Below, in pieces: positions 35,727 through 45,007 of a stretch of 64,000 nucleotides of DNA; the first letter of the stretch is position 1; each line of letters starts with the position of its first letter. Location of the stretch: NCBI RefSeq assembly GCF_024972775.1, contig NZ_CP092282.1, forward strand, positions 420,001 to 484,000, written 5' to 3'. The notes below the pieces were generated by a model. That model did not search any database, was not told the origin of the DNA, and saw only the letters and a program-made list of their open reading frames with translations. The stretch comes from Dehalobacter sp. DCM (GTDB lineage: Bacteria; Bacillota; Desulfitobacteriia; Desulfitobacteriales; Syntrophobotulaceae). Position numbers and translations under genes: made by a program.

Positions 35727-37715
35727 TTAAAACCCTGCCGGAGTTAAATCATCATACCCCGGAACATTCATTCTCTGATTGTTAAGGGCATCAACATGTG
35801 TTCTCTTCTCCTCAATCCGAGCTAAGATTTTTTCAGCGGCTATTTCAGGATTGGTCTCAAAGAAAAATTTCGCCCCAACGCTGTTTTCCAAACGGTTGGT
35901 TAAGATATCAGTTACTTCAGGGCTTCCTGTAACCGAAGGGATAACGCCGAGGAAGGTATCGATACCGGAGGTGACGACATACGTGCCGATGGCAACAGCT
36001 TTTTCCGACATCCATTCCATGGCTGCGCCGACGACAGGAAGTTCGCTCATATCCAGACCAAGGATCTTAGCCACTTCACCGACTAAATTCAAAATTCGGC
36101 TGTTATCGACACAGGAGCCCATATGCAGGACAGGCGGAATGTCTGCCAGTTCGCATACTTTTCTTAAGCCTTCGCCGCAGTATTTAATCGCATCATCACT
36201 GAGAAGTCCCGCTTTAGAAGCGGCCTGAGCAGCACAACCGGTAACGACCACAATGACATCATTGGCCAGTAGCTCTTTAATGAGTGTAACGTGGCTGCTG
36301 TCACCTTTAATCTTCGGGTTATTACAGCCAACAACACCGGCGGCCCCCCTTAATACACCCGAGACCAAACACTGAGCCAGCGGTTCGAATGTACCTGGTT
36401 TATGAGTATAGGAGTTGACGACAAGATTTAACTGGTTGATAATACCTTCATTGCTGTAGCCGATTCGGGATACTTGTTTATAGTCAGGTATTGAAACCTT
36501 ATCCTGAGCTCTGTTCTTATAATTCTCAATGGCGACGCGGACTATTCCTTTGGCACATTCCAAAGCGTTATCTTTATCAAACTCAATGTGCATGGCGTCT
36601 GTGATTCTAGCAGTGCTGGATGTTGTAATGAATTTTGTGTGGAAACATTTTGCCAAAGGAGCAAGCGCAGGGAAAATACACTGTACGTCAACAATCATTG
36701 CTTCAACGGCGCCGGTGGCAATGCACAGCTCTTGTTGATTAAAACTACCCGCCGTTTTGATACCATGACGCATAGCAACCTCATTGCCGGTGCAGCAGAC
36801 ACCAACGAGATTAATGCCTTCAGATCCGACTTCTTTAGCCAGCGCTTTCAGTTCGGGATCTTCAGATGCGAGAACGATCATTTCCGATAAAGATGGATCA
36901 TGTCCGTGCAATACAATGTTGACCATACCTTTATCGATAACACCCAGATTCATTTCCAGCTCGCGCGGCATGGGCGTTCCGAATAAAATATCACTGAATT
37001 GCGTTCCGATATAGGAGCCGCCATAACCATCGCTAAGTGAGGTTCGCATCGATAGGTTTATCATGCTTTCAGCATCAGCAGTACATCCCATATGTGTCGC
37101 GTGCAATATAGAAACGACTTCCTTATCAATGGCTTCCGGCTGCAGTTTGTTCTTCTGCCAGACAGCTTTTCTCTGTTCAGGTAAGCTCGTAGGCAGTGTC
37201 ATGTTGCCAAACGGTCTGCCAAAATCGTATAAAGCCGCCTCGGATAGTTCATGGGCAATAGCATAAATATCCTTGCCTTCAGTTTCAATACCCCAAGCAG
37301 CCGCCAAGTTCAGCAGTTTCTTTTCATCCTTGATTTTGTAATCACCGTCTGGACGGATGGAATGAAGCACGTGGGCGATATGCCGGCCATGGTCGGAGTG
37401 AGCCGAGGTACCGGCAGCGACCATACGGGCATAATGACGGGAGGCGATGACATCGGCCGTCGCGCCGCAGACCCCTTTTTGAACCCCTTTACCCGGTATC
37501 GGGCTGACCCGGCAAGGACCCATTTGGCAAATTCGGCAGCAAACACCTTGTTCACCGAAGCCGCATTGGGTTTTCAGAGCGGCTTTTCTGTCCCACATGG
37601 TATCTAAGCCATTTTCCGCAGCCTTTTTGTACATTTCCTGCGTCGCCAGATCCAATGAGATGGTGGTTTCATCGAGTACCTTTTTCTCTTCGGGTACTTT
37701 TGTTTTTTCGTCCAT
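35727..37715 (-). CDS. cooS: anaerobic carbon monoxide dehydrogenase catalytic subunit
   Basis: 662 residues of the Ni-containing CODH family. The N terminus shows the D/B-cluster cysteines (CGFGEQGVCCRICQMGPC and GVCGA) followed by HARHYA-like and HSDHGRHIAH proton-relay histidines. C-cluster ligands include the His/Cys of ILHATHMGC and later VCCTGNE, GCNNPK, VVTGCAAQA and HMGSCVDN. It reduces CO2 to CO for AcsB or oxidises CO. As first gene of the ACS operon it corresponds to acsA. GAGGAGG is present upstream. The 420-base upstream region carries TGTATATACA-type sites. Confidence 0.96.
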   Translation of the reverse strand: MDEKTKVPEEKKVLDETTISLDLATQEMYKKAAENGLDTMWDRKAALKTQCGFGEQGVCCRICQMGPCRVSPIPGKGVQKGVCGATADVIASRHYARMVAAGTSAHSDHGRHIAHVLHSIRPDGDYKIKDEKKLLNLAAAWGIETEGKDIYAIAHELSEAALYDFGRPFGNMTLPTSLPEQRKAVWQKNKLQPEAIDKEVVSILHATHMGCTADAESMINLSMRTSLSDGYGGSYIGTQFSDILFGTPMPRELEMNLGVIDKGMVNIVLHGHDPSLSEMIVLASEDPELKALAKEVGSEGINLVGVCCTGNEVAMRHGIKTAGSFNQQELCIATGAVEAMIVDVQCIFPALAPLAKCFHTKFITTSSTARITDAMHIEFDKDNALECAKGIVRVAIENYKNRAQDKVSIPDYKQVSRIGYSNEGIINQLNLVVNSYTHKPGTFEPLAQCLVSGVLRGAAGVVGCNNPKIKGDSSHVTLIKELLANDVIVVVTGCAAQAASKAGLLSDDAIKYCGEGLRKVCELADIPPVLHMGSCVDNSRILNLVGEVAKILGLDMSELPVVGAAMEWMSEKAVAIGTYVVTSGIDTFLGVIPSVTGSPEVTDILTNRLENSVGAKFFFETNPEIAAEKILARIEEKRTHVDALNNQRMNVPGYDDLTPAGF

Positions 37716-38134
37716 TGCGATTTCCTCCTCAAATTTATTAACTTGTGTGTTGTTGAGAAATCGTAACCTGCAACAATCAGTTAATAATTTATATAAAAAG
37801 TGTACCTAATATGAAGTTACTAGGTAATAGGGAGCACAGAATTTACAGATATTTCAGAATTGTTTTGTCTATATAGTATATAATTAATTATTTCACAAGC
37901 ATATAATTCTGTTGTAAAAGAACTGAAATGGTGTGTGAAATGCATGAAATGAATTATCAACCGTTTTAATTGTATATATACGTATATATAGATTATTGTA
38001 ACACCATCATTATATCAGGCAAGTATAGAACTGTATATACATATTTCAAACTTAGTTTGTAAAAATTATCACAAATTAGAACAAAAAATAAAATCGATAC
38101 GAATAATTGCTAAATGTATTATAAGAACGGTATA
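37716..38134 (-). promoter_or_regulatory. promoter/leader region of the CODH-ACS operon
   Basis: 419 bases, very AT-rich, without a gene. Two palindromes stand out: TGTATATATACGTATATATA (37971-37990) and TGTATATACA (38032-38041). Read on the minus strand, a TATAAT box (38014-38009) lies between them. A second possible minus-strand promoter, TTGTGA-17-TATATA, lies nearer the gene around 37870-37900. The palindrome matches those next to two other C1 promoters in this window. Confidence 0.55.
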
Positions 38135-38803
38135 CTAGCGGCTGACACTGGAGAAATGATCCATCGTGATTTCTTGACCTTTAGGAATATAAATAAAGTG
38201 ATTACTGTTATGCTTAGTAATAAGTTCATCCAAAAGCCACATATCATTTTTTTCCATTATGACTTCTAAATCAAAGGTTGAGGCAATTTTGTCTGTCATT
38301 GCTGTATGAGAACACAGTTCCCGTGAGTCTGAGATACCCGTGTCGATAAACATCAGATAGTTATATTCTTTCAACATGGCTTTAAATATTCGCTTGGTCC
38401 TGACCTCGCCGTATTTTTCCAGTGCGCGTTCATGCTCATGTAGAATATTATTCGAGCTTTCAAGCCAGCCTTTGCTTAAGAAGTAAGTTCGCGCTTTTCT
38501 TACGAACTTTTGATTTTCTTTGCTTAGCATTATTTCAATACAATCTTCCACTTTAGGAATAAATAAATCCGCAGTGGTAGCCTTTAGGCCTACAGTCGCA
38601 AGCCCACAGCTGCCGTAGACTAAAAGAATATTTTCACAAGGCGGCGCGTTGTCAACTTCGTGCTGTAGTTTTTCTCTGAGTTTATTTGGATCATTATGGT
38701 ATTCTGTGGGAACCCAAATCACTGGCAAGGTAAGCTTGGCTTTTCCCAGTGCTGCAGAGAGCTCACCTTTTAACATTTCACAGCTGATAATCATCGTACT
38801 CAT
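38135..38803 (-). CDS. DUF1638-domain protein
   Basis: 222 residues, soluble, recognised as DUF1638 from SCEML near the N terminus, LLVYGSCG, and the C-terminal MWLLDELI. The biochemical role is unknown; family members are frequently encoded next to corrinoid methyltransferase systems. Its ATG overlaps the amidohydrolase stop (ATGA), so it is translationally coupled as third gene of the methyltransferase-amidohydrolase-DUF1638 unit. Conserved-looking Cys/Glu positions could bind a metal or corrinoid, but this is not shown by the sequence alone. Confidence 0.75.
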   Translation of the reverse strand: MSTMIISCEMLKGELSAALGKAKLTLPVIWVPTEYHNDPNKLREKLQHEVDNAPPCENILLVYGSCGLATVGLKATTADLFIPKVEDCIEIMLSKENQKFVRKARTYFLSKGWLESSNNILHEHERALEKYGEVRTKRIFKAMLKEYNYLMFIDTGISDSRELCSHTAMTDKIASTFDLEVIMEKNDMWLLDELITKHNSNHFIYIPKGQEITMDHFSSVSR

Positions 38804-39738
38804 GATGCTCCACCGACCTCGTCTGTGTTATTGAAGACAATAGCGATATCGTGTTGCTCGAGGTTTAAAGCTTTCATCCCGTTGACACGAGCCGCGGATA
38901 AGATTGTTTCTTTCTTGATGCCAGTACTTGCAAGATGATCAAGTTCATCAAAAAATCCTTTGCCATGGCAAACAGCATGAGACCCCGCATCGCTTCCTGC
39001 AGCTACTCTAACGCCCAGTTCAAAAGCTTTTGCTACTTTTTGCGTGTGGGCGGCGTAGATTTGTTCAATGATTTGTATCTCATTTTTAAAGCGTAAGTCG
39101 TTTTGTTTGACTAAATTTCCTAACGGAGCTAACGTAGGAACCCAAACCGTATCGTTCTCTAGCATAAGATAAAGTTCATCATCAGTCAGAAAATAACCAT
39201 GCTCTATGGTATCTGCTCCTGCCAATATAGCCATGCGTACGGCAACGGCTGTGTAAGCGTGAACCATGACGTTCAGATTTTTATCCTTAGCCGATTGTAT
39301 CATATAATAAAGTTCATCAAAAGTAAAATTAATGGCATCCACTTTACCAAATTGACTAAAATCCATAATACCAGTGAAGGGTATTTTCAGATGATCCGGT
39401 TTGAAAGACAGAAGCCTGGCGAATTCATCTTTGAATTCTGCCATATCGGCAATCGGTCTCCCCAAAAAGCTGCCATAGCGCCCTTTTTTGTAAAGGGCAT
39501 AGACAGGTGTTCTGAGAATCATTCCTTCCTCCATAGCCAGTTCTCTGGCGTATAGAGATACATTGAGGTTATCGCCGCCATCGCGAAGGAATCGAATGCC
39601 AAGAGATTTATATTTTCGAAGAACAGCTCGGAGGATATTTAAATCAGGGGTATCCTTATGCTTAAGTCTGGCTTGCTTGAAATCGATACCATCCAGAGCC
39701 AGATGAATATGAGCATCAATCAATATATTTTCTTGCAT
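38800..39738 (-). CDS. amidohydrolase-family metal-dependent hydrolase
   Basis: About 312 residues of the amidohydrolase superfamily. Metal ligands are DAHIHL near the N terminus, VMVHAYT and TIEHGYFL in the middle, and AGSDAG toward the end, the imidazolonase/prolidase-like subgroup arrangement. It probably cleaves a C-N bond in a small cyclic or linear amide. Start chosen at ATG 39738, preceded by AGGTGG; an in-frame ATG at 39771 overlaps the upstream gene but has no ribosome site. Sandwiched between a pterin methyltransferase and a DUF1638 gene, it may release a methylated substrate for demethylation (inference). Confidence 0.8.
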   Translation of the reverse strand: MQENILIDAHIHLALDGIDFKQARLKHKDTPDLNILRAVLRKYKSLGIRFLRDGGDNLNVSLYARELAMEEGMILRTPVYALYKKGRYGSFLGRPIADMAEFKDEFARLLSFKPDHLKIPFTGIMDFSQFGKVDAINFTFDELYYMIQSAKDKNLNVMVHAYTAVAVRMAILAGADTIEHGYFLTDDELYLMLENDTVWVPTLAPLGNLVKQNDLRFKNEIQIIEQIYAAHTQKVAKAFELGVRVAAGSDAGSHAVCHGKGFFDELDHLASTGIKKETILSAARVNGMKALNLEQHDIAIVFNNTDEVGGAS

Positions 39739-39772
39739 GGCCAATCCACCTGGCTTTGTTGGTATTTTCATA

Positions 39773-40576
39773 TTATTTTACGGGTCCGATTTTTCCTTGT
39801 CTGAAGGCCGTGCTGAACTTTCTGCAGTTTCTGTCTTTGCCCATCAGCGCTTCCGTTGCAAGTAGGGTTGCAATCATATCTCTGCTGCAGGGATCCATAA
39901 TGGCGGAGTCCATACCGAAGAAAGTAGCCAGGGTAAGGAAGTTTTGGTTAACCACTTTTCTCAGCGGCATACCAAATGAAATGTTGCTTAAGCCGGAAGT
40001 GATTTTAATCGTCGGGTAAAGCTCCTTAATCCGGGTCATGCTTTCCTGGAAAGAATACATCGACTTGTTATCGGTAGCCAAAGCAATGACAAGCGGATCG
40101 ATATGAATTCTGTCCGGGGTGATACCGTATTCAGCTGCTTTTTCGACCATTTCTTTGGCAATGCGGACACGCGTATCGACATCTTTGGGGATGCCGTCGT
40201 TGTCGCAGGTCAAAGCGATGACTTCCCAGGTGGTTCCCTGAATTAAGGGATAAATGACATCACATTTGTCACCTTCCATGGATACGGAGTTAATCAAACC
40301 AGGTCGTTGCGCATACTTGAATACGGCTTCGATCGCATGCGGGTTGGGGCTGTCAATACAAAGCGGAGTCTCAACAGCATCCTGGATAACCTCCATCAAC
40401 CATTTTAAGGTTTCTACTTCAATATCCGGGGTTGTGCTGGCACTGACATCAAGGAAATCAGCACCGTCGTTGGTCTGATCGATTGCTCTTTTACGGATAA
40501 ATTCCGCGTCTCTGGCTTCGATCGCTTGCTTGACGATAGGGATAGTTCCGTTGATTTTTTCACCAATAATAATCAT
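39773..40576 (-). CDS. methyltetrahydrofolate:corrinoid methyltransferase, AcsE/MtgA-like paralogue
   Basis: 267 residues, pterin-binding TIM barrel. It keeps the family signatures IGEKINGT, FLDVSAS, LCIDSPN and the catalytic Asn in GLSNISFG, but is clearly divergent from the acsE product at 30808. Such paralogues (for example MtgA of Desulfitobacterium) move methyl groups between a substrate-specific corrinoid protein and THF. ATG 40576 is used, 10 bases after GGAG. A strong promoter with two operator copies lies directly upstream, separating it from folD. No cognate corrinoid protein or substrate methyltransferase is in this window. Confidence 0.85.
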   Translation of the reverse strand: MIIIGEKINGTIPIVKQAIEARDAEFIRKRAIDQTNDGADFLDVSASTTPDIEVETLKWLMEVIQDAVETPLCIDSPNPHAIEAVFKYAQRPGLINSVSMEGDKCDVIYPLIQGTTWEVIALTCDNDGIPKDVDTRVRIAKEMVEKAAEYGITPDRIHIDPLVIALATDNKSMYSFQESMTRIKELYPTIKITSGLSNISFGMPLRKVVNQNFLTLATFFGMDSAIMDPCSRDMIATLLATEALMGKDRNCRKFSTAFRQGKIGPVK

Positions 40577-40598
40577 TGAAAACGACGCTCCTTTTATT

Positions 40599-40672
40599 TG
40601 TATATACATGTATAGCCAAATATGTATATACATGTATACGCATAGTATAACTCCGCTTTCGCTGATGGTCAA
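40599..40672 (-). promoter_or_regulatory. sigma-A promoter with two tandem operators ahead of the second methyltransferase
   Basis: On the minus strand: -35 TTGACC (40672-40667), a 17-base spacer, -10 TATACT (40649-40644). Directly downstream lie two identical 16-mers TGTATATACATGTATA at 40623-40638 and 40599-40614, 24 bases apart. A repressor bound there would block initiation or early elongation. Confidence 0.75.
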
Positions 40673-40678
40673 TAGTTA

Positions 40679-41524
40679 CTATTTATTTTTAGCGGCTCTG
40701 ACACAGTTTTTCATCAGAATTGTCGTTGTTATGGAGCCGACACCACCCGGAACAGGCGTGATCGCTTTGACCTTATCGACAACATCATTATAATCGATGT
40801 CGCCGCAATAGGTACCGTCGCCGGCATCATTTGTTCCGACATCGATGACAACTGTCTGATCGGTGACATACTTGGAATCGATCATTTTTGCTTTGCCCAT
40901 CGCAGCAACAATGATGTCTGCCGCTTTGGAGATTTCCGGCATGTCTTTGGTCCTGGAATGGCACATAGTCACTGTGGCGTTTTGCTTTAAGAGCATCATA
41001 GCCAGGGGTTTGCCTACGACAAGGCTGCGGCCCATGACGACGACATTGGCACCGCTAAGATTAAAGCCGTAGAAACTGAGCATTTCCATAACAGCCGCCG
41101 GGGTGCATGGGAGAAGACCACTTTCGTCGCCTTCGAATACTTTCGCAAGGTTCAGCGGATTCATGCAGTCAATATCTTTGTCAGCAGAAATCAGGTGCTT
41201 GATGACTTCTTCGTCCAACTGTTTCGGAAGCGGTCTGAAAAGAAGGATTCCGTGAACGGAAGGATCGTTATTGACATCGGTCATGACTTTCGTGAAATCT
41301 TCCATGGTAATGTCCAGGTCGAGGGGGTAAGTCTTGACGATGATTCCCATATTTTCGGCATTCTTGATGACACTGTTTTCGTAGAAGACATCGTCAGGAC
41401 GGGCGCCGACGCGGATGATTCCGAGACAGGGATTGGTGCCTTCCGCTTTGAGGGCCGCAACTTCCTGTTGAAGATTTTCTTTCATTGCTTGAACAACGGG
41501 TTTAGCGCTAAGTATTTGACTCAT
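40679..41524 (-). CDS. folD: FolD-family methylene-THF dehydrogenase, cyclohydrolase residues lost
   Basis: 281 residues with the normal FolD fold: PCTPAAVMEML, the Rossmann motif VVVMGRSLVVGKPLA, and PVPGGVGSITTTILMKN. In the active site, the Lys of the Tyr-x-x-x-Lys motif is Val52 (YENSVIK), and the Gln of the usual GILVQLPLP is Phe96 (GILLFRPLP). The Asp in KDIDC is kept. In bifunctional FolD, Lys and Gln are needed for cyclohydrolase action, so this enzyme is probably a dehydrogenase only; the step it lacks is provided by fchA, four bases upstream. The cofactor (NAD or NADP) is not clear. Confidence 0.9.
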   Translation of the reverse strand: MSQILSAKPVVQAMKENLQQEVAALKAEGTNPCLGIIRVGARPDDVFYENSVIKNAENMGIIVKTYPLDLDITMEDFTKVMTDVNNDPSVHGILLFRPLPKQLDEEVIKHLISADKDIDCMNPLNLAKVFEGDESGLLPCTPAAVMEMLSFYGFNLSGANVVVMGRSLVVGKPLAMMLLKQNATVTMCHSRTKDMPEISKAADIIVAAMGKAKMIDSKYVTDQTVVIDVGTNDAGDGTYCGDIDYNDVVDKVKAITPVPGGVGSITTTILMKNCVRAAKNK

Positions 41525-41527
41525 GTC

Positions 41528-42166
41528 TTATTTACCTCCTGTGATTGCATTCTGAACGTCAGCAAAAATTCTGTCCGCTTTCGCAGTATATTTCGTGACA
41601 AGGTCATTTAATTCGGTTTCAATCTTTTGTTTGAGATCCTGATCTTTCATGATTTGGGTGTTGATCAGAACATTGAGTTTTGCACCTTCCAGAGCGGCTT
41701 TGAGGAAAGTAACACCAACGCCGACATCACTGATGGCAATCCGCGTTCCTTTTTGAGCGAATTCTTCCTGGAGATCAATGCCCTCGGCACAACATCTGGC
41801 AATATCGAGGGGAACCAGCGTGGCTTTAACTAATGCTTTCTGCAGGGTTTCTTCTTTAATACGGGCTTCTTCTTCTGTGTTCTTAGGCAGTCCGTATGCT
41901 TGGGAAAGAGGATAGAACGCATCTGCGTCTTCCATTACCAGTTCCTGAAGTTTGGCGATAATTTTGTGGCCTTTTTCCATCAATACAAGAACATCCGCTT
42001 CGACATCAGCGTATTTCTTCTTGCCAACGGTCAGACTGCCAACCATAACACCGAGAGCAGTACCAATAGAGCCTACATAAGCGGAAGCACCGCCGCCGCC
42101 GGGGATGGGTTCTTTCGTAGAAAGGACTTGAACAAAATCTTTACAGCTTTGGTCTAACATCGTCAT
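41528..42166 (-). CDS. fchA: methenyl-THF cyclohydrolase (formiminotransferase-cyclodeaminase family)
   Basis: 212 residues, all-helical cyclodeaminase-like fold, with PIPGGGGASAYVGSIGTALG near the N terminus and ISDVGVGVTFLKAALEGAKLNV near the C terminus. It converts 10-formyl-THF to methenyl-THF in the methyl branch. The start is set at 42166 (GGAG about 11 bases upstream); 42160 is a less likely alternative. It is followed by folD with a 3-base gap. A structured attenuator-like region separates it from fhs. Confidence 0.9.
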   Translation of the reverse strand: MTMLDQSCKDFVQVLSTKEPIPGGGGASAYVGSIGTALGVMVGSLTVGKKKYADVEADVLVLMEKGHKIIAKLQELVMEDADAFYPLSQAYGLPKNTEEEARIKEETLQKALVKATLVPLDIARCCAEGIDLQEEFAQKGTRIAISDVGVGVTFLKAALEGAKLNVLINTQIMKDQDLKQKIETELNDLVTKYTAKADRIFADVQNAITGGK

Positions 42167-42195
42167 ATGTTATCCATCTCCTTTAATATATTTTG

Positions 42196-42258
42196 AAAAT
42201 AAAAACCTACTACTGATAGAATGAGATGGTAGTAGGTTACCTAGCTGCCATCTCATTC
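42196..42258 (-). promoter_or_regulatory. terminator/antiterminator element between fhs and fchA
   Basis: Read on the minus strand, AACCTACTAC (42238-42229) pairs with GTAGTAGGTT (42213-42204) and is followed by TTTTATTTT: a canonical terminator. An earlier segment, GAATGAGATGGCAG (42258-42245), can instead pair with CTACCATCTCATTC (42232-42219), which uses up the left arm of the terminator. The two folds exclude each other. Confidence 0.65.
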
Positions 42259-42288
42259 GCATTCTCATTTTATACTATTTAATTTATC

Positions 42289-43965
42289 TTAGAATAAGCC
42301 GGAAATCTTACCTGTGCTGTCAACATCAATATTTTCAGCGGAAGGTACTTTCGGCAGACCAGGCATGGTCATGATATCACCGGTCAGGGCAACAGCAAAA
42401 CCAGCGCCGGCAGAGATTTTAACATTGCGGATCGAAATCCGGAAGCCGCTCGGACGACCTAATTTCTTCTGATCGTCAGACAGGGAGTACTGAGTCTTAG
42501 CCATGCAGACGGGAACATCTTTGAAGCCGATTTTTTCAATGTTCTCGATGTCAGCGGAGCTGGAGCCAATGAAGTCAACACCGTCAGCGCCGTAGATCTT
42601 GGTAGCGATTGCGGTGATCTTGTCTTTGAGACCCATGTTGTTGTCATAAGCGAACTGGAAGTTATTCGGGGTGTCAACAAGGCGCAGGACTTCTTCAGCC
42701 AAGGCTTTGCCGCCAGGGCCGCCTTTTTCCCAAACTTCGGAAAGAGCCACGTTAACGCCGAGTTTCTTGCATTCTTCTTCAACCATAGCGAGTTCGGCTG
42801 CAGTGTCGAGCGGGAATTTGTTAATGGCGACAACAGCCGGCAGACCGAAGTTAACCGTGACGTTTTCAACATGCTTTAAGAGGTTCGGTAAGCCTTTTTT
42901 CAGAGCTTCCAGGTTTTCGTTGTTCAGGTCGGCTTTGGCTACGCCGCCGTGGGATTTGAGCGCACGAACAGTAGCGACGATAACAACGGCAGACGGACGC
43001 AGACCGCTTAAACGGCATTTGATATCGATGAATTTCTCAGCACCGAGGTCCGCACCGAAACCAGCTTCGGTTACGACATAGTCGCCGAGTTTTAGAGCGA
43101 TCTTAGTCGCCATGACGCTGTTGCAGCCATGGGCGATGTTCGCGAAAGGTCCGCCATGGATGAAAGCGGGAGTATGTTCTAAGGTTTGTACCAGGTTCGG
43201 TTTTAAAGCATCCTTCATCAGAGCACCGACGGCACCTTGGCATTTCAGCTGGCCGGCAGTAACAGGCTCGCCTTTGCGGTTGTAAGCGACGATGATTTTT
43301 TCAACTCTCTTTTTGAAGTCGTCAATATCGCTGGACAGGCAGAGGATAGCCATGATTTCAGAAGCAACCGTTATGTCGAAGCCGTCTTCACGCGGTGTGC
43401 CATTGGCTTTGCCGCCAAGGCCGTTGACCATGGAGCGGAGCTGACGGTCATTCATATCCATACATCTTTTCCAGGTAATTCTGCGGACATCGATATCCAG
43501 TTCGTTACCTTGTTGGATATGGTTGTCGAGCATGGCAGCAATCAGGTTGTTGGCTGCGCCAATCGCATGAAAGTCACCGGTGAAGTGCAGGTTGATGTCT
43601 TCCATCGGAACAACCTGAGCATAACCGCCGCCGGCTGCGCCGCCTTTAACGCCGAATACAGGGCCTAAGGATGGTTCACGCAGGGCGATAACTGTTTTTT
43701 TGCCGAGGTAGTGGAGCGCATCTCCTAAACCAACGGATGTGGTGGTCTTACCTTCGCCGGCAGGAGTCGGGTTGATAGCGGTAACTAAAATCAGTTTCCC
43801 GTCAGGAGTATTTCCCTTTTCCGTAAGGATGTTGTAGTCGACTTTGGCTTTGTATTTGCCATAGGATTCCAGATAATCCTCCGGGATCTCCAGTTCTTTG
43901 GCTACCTCAAGGATAGGCAGCATGGTTGATTCTTGGGCGATTTCGATATCACTTTTAAAAGCCAT
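42289..43965 (-). CDS. fhs: formate-tetrahydrofolate ligase
   Basis: 558 residues, the standard length. P-loop region [20 protein letters not shown] (about residues 60-80), [21 protein letters not shown], and the C-terminal [14 protein letters not shown] are all diagnostic. It activates formate with ATP to 10-formyl-THF, the entry step of the methyl branch. ATG 43965 is preferred, with GGGGG 10 bases upstream; an open extension of 15 codons lacks a ribosome site. It lies 47 bases after the formate channel gene. Confidence 0.97.
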   Translation of the reverse strand: MAFKSDIEIAQESTMLPILEVAKELEIPEDYLESYGKYKAKVDYNILTEKGNTPDGKLILVTAINPTPAGEGKTTTSVGLGDALHYLGKKTVIALREPSLGPVFGVKGGAAGGGYAQVVPMEDINLHFTGDFHAIGAANNLIAAMLDNHIQQGNELDIDVRRITWKRCMDMNDRQLRSMVNGLGGKANGTPREDGFDITVASEIMAILCLSSDIDDFKKRVEKIIVAYNRKGEPVTAGQLKCQGAVGALMKDALKPNLVQTLEHTPAFIHGGPFANIAHGCNSVMATKIALKLGDYVVTEAGFGADLGAEKFIDIKCRLSGLRPSAVVIVATVRALKSHGGVAKADLNNENLEALKKGLPNLLKHVENVTVNFGLPAVVAINKFPLDTAAELAMVEEECKKLGVNVALSEVWEKGGPGGKALAEEVLRLVDTPNNFQFAYDNNMGLKDKITAIATKIYGADGVDFIGSSSADIENIEKIGFKDVPVCMAKTQYSLSDDQKKLGRPSGFRISIRNVKISAGAGFAVALTGDIMTMPGLPKVPSAENIDVDSTGKISGLF

Positions 43966-44012
43966 TGTGTTTTTTCCCCCTTTTTTTAGATTATTTGCGC
44001 TTTTGCTCAACT

Positions 44013-44918
44013 TTATTTAGCTTTTTCAAAAGCACTATCATATTTTTTTTGTACAAGATTATCAACGTTGACATGCGCTGTTGATTTCTTTTGGTACATA
44101 TGGCTTAACCAATAGAAGATTCCAACGAAAAGACTGCCGCCGATAATGTTACCGAGTGTAACCGGGATCAGATTGGCGGTAATAAAGGTGCCCCAATTCA
44201 AGTGGTCCAGTTTTTCCGGGGTGACACCCAGCGTTGCAGCCTGAGCGACCCATGTCGGATTGGCTTTGGCCAGGATCCCCACAGGGATATAATACATATT
44301 GGCGATGCAGTGTTCAAAACCGGAGGTAATAAATAACCAAATCGGGAAGAAGATGGCTAAGAGTTTTCCGGTAATGTCTTTAGCCGCACTAGCCATCCAG
44401 ACAGCCATGCAGACCAGCCAGTTACACAGGATCCCCATAAAGAAAGCCTGTGAAAAAGTTAACCCTGTTTTGTAGGCAGCAACTTTAATTGAAAAACCGC
44501 CTAACAGTCCGGCTGAAAAACCAAATTGGTTCGAATTGATGATAAATAAAACAATCAGCATCGATCCAATGAAGTTGCCGATGTAAACAATACCCCAGTT
44601 CCGAAGCATTTTAAGCCAGGTGGATTCCTTCTGCAGAAGCGAGACCACAATGAGCGTGTTCCCTGTGAACAACTCGGCACCTGTAATAACGACCATCATC
44701 AGCCCGGTGGCAAATAAGGCACCGGCGAGGGCCTTGCCAACACCGACAGAGGCGATGGTGTGAATGGCTACATTGGAGCCTTCCGCCGCAAAAGCGATGA
44801 AGGCTCCAGCCAGTATACCCAGTAAAAGCAGTCTGAATGCCGGTGAATTTGACTTGTTTTTCCCGATCTCAACAAACCCTTCAGTAATCTCCGAAGGTGC
44901 TTTAAATAGCTTTTCCAT
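44013..44918 (-). CDS. formate/nitrite channel, FocA family
   Basis: About 301 residues with six membrane helices of the FNT fold. The typical segments [45 protein letters not shown] and [15 protein letters not shown] are present. It most likely passes formate, judging from its place between metF and fhs. ATG 44918 is chosen (GGAG 8 bases upstream); the frame extends further without a start signal. It may import formate as a methyl-branch substrate or relieve internal build-up. Confidence 0.9.
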   Translation of the reverse strand: MEKLFKAPSEITEGFVEIGKNKSNSPAFRLLLLGILAGAFIAFAAEGSNVAIHTIASVGVGKALAGALFATGLMMVVITGAELFTGNTLIVVSLLQKESTWLKMLRNWGIVYIGNFIGSMLIVLFIINSNQFGFSAGLLGGFSIKVAAYKTGLTFSQAFFMGILCNWLVCMAVWMASAAKDITGKLLAIFFPIWLFITSGFEHCIANMYYIPVGILAKANPTWVAQAATLGVTPEKLDHLNWGTFITANLIPVTLGNIIGGSLFVGIFYWLSHMYQKKSTAHVNVDNLVQKKYDSAFEKAK

Positions 44919-45007
44919 TTCTCCAACTCCAATTATACCTGTATTTATCCTTGTTATAAAGGAAAAATATGACATGAAACAAGGATTTTTCTTACTATTC
45001 TGATATA

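Noticed and set aside
42167-42288. THF or ZTP riboswitch ahead of fchA
   Set aside because: The competing hairpins are real, but the conserved cores of those riboswitches as I know them are not present.
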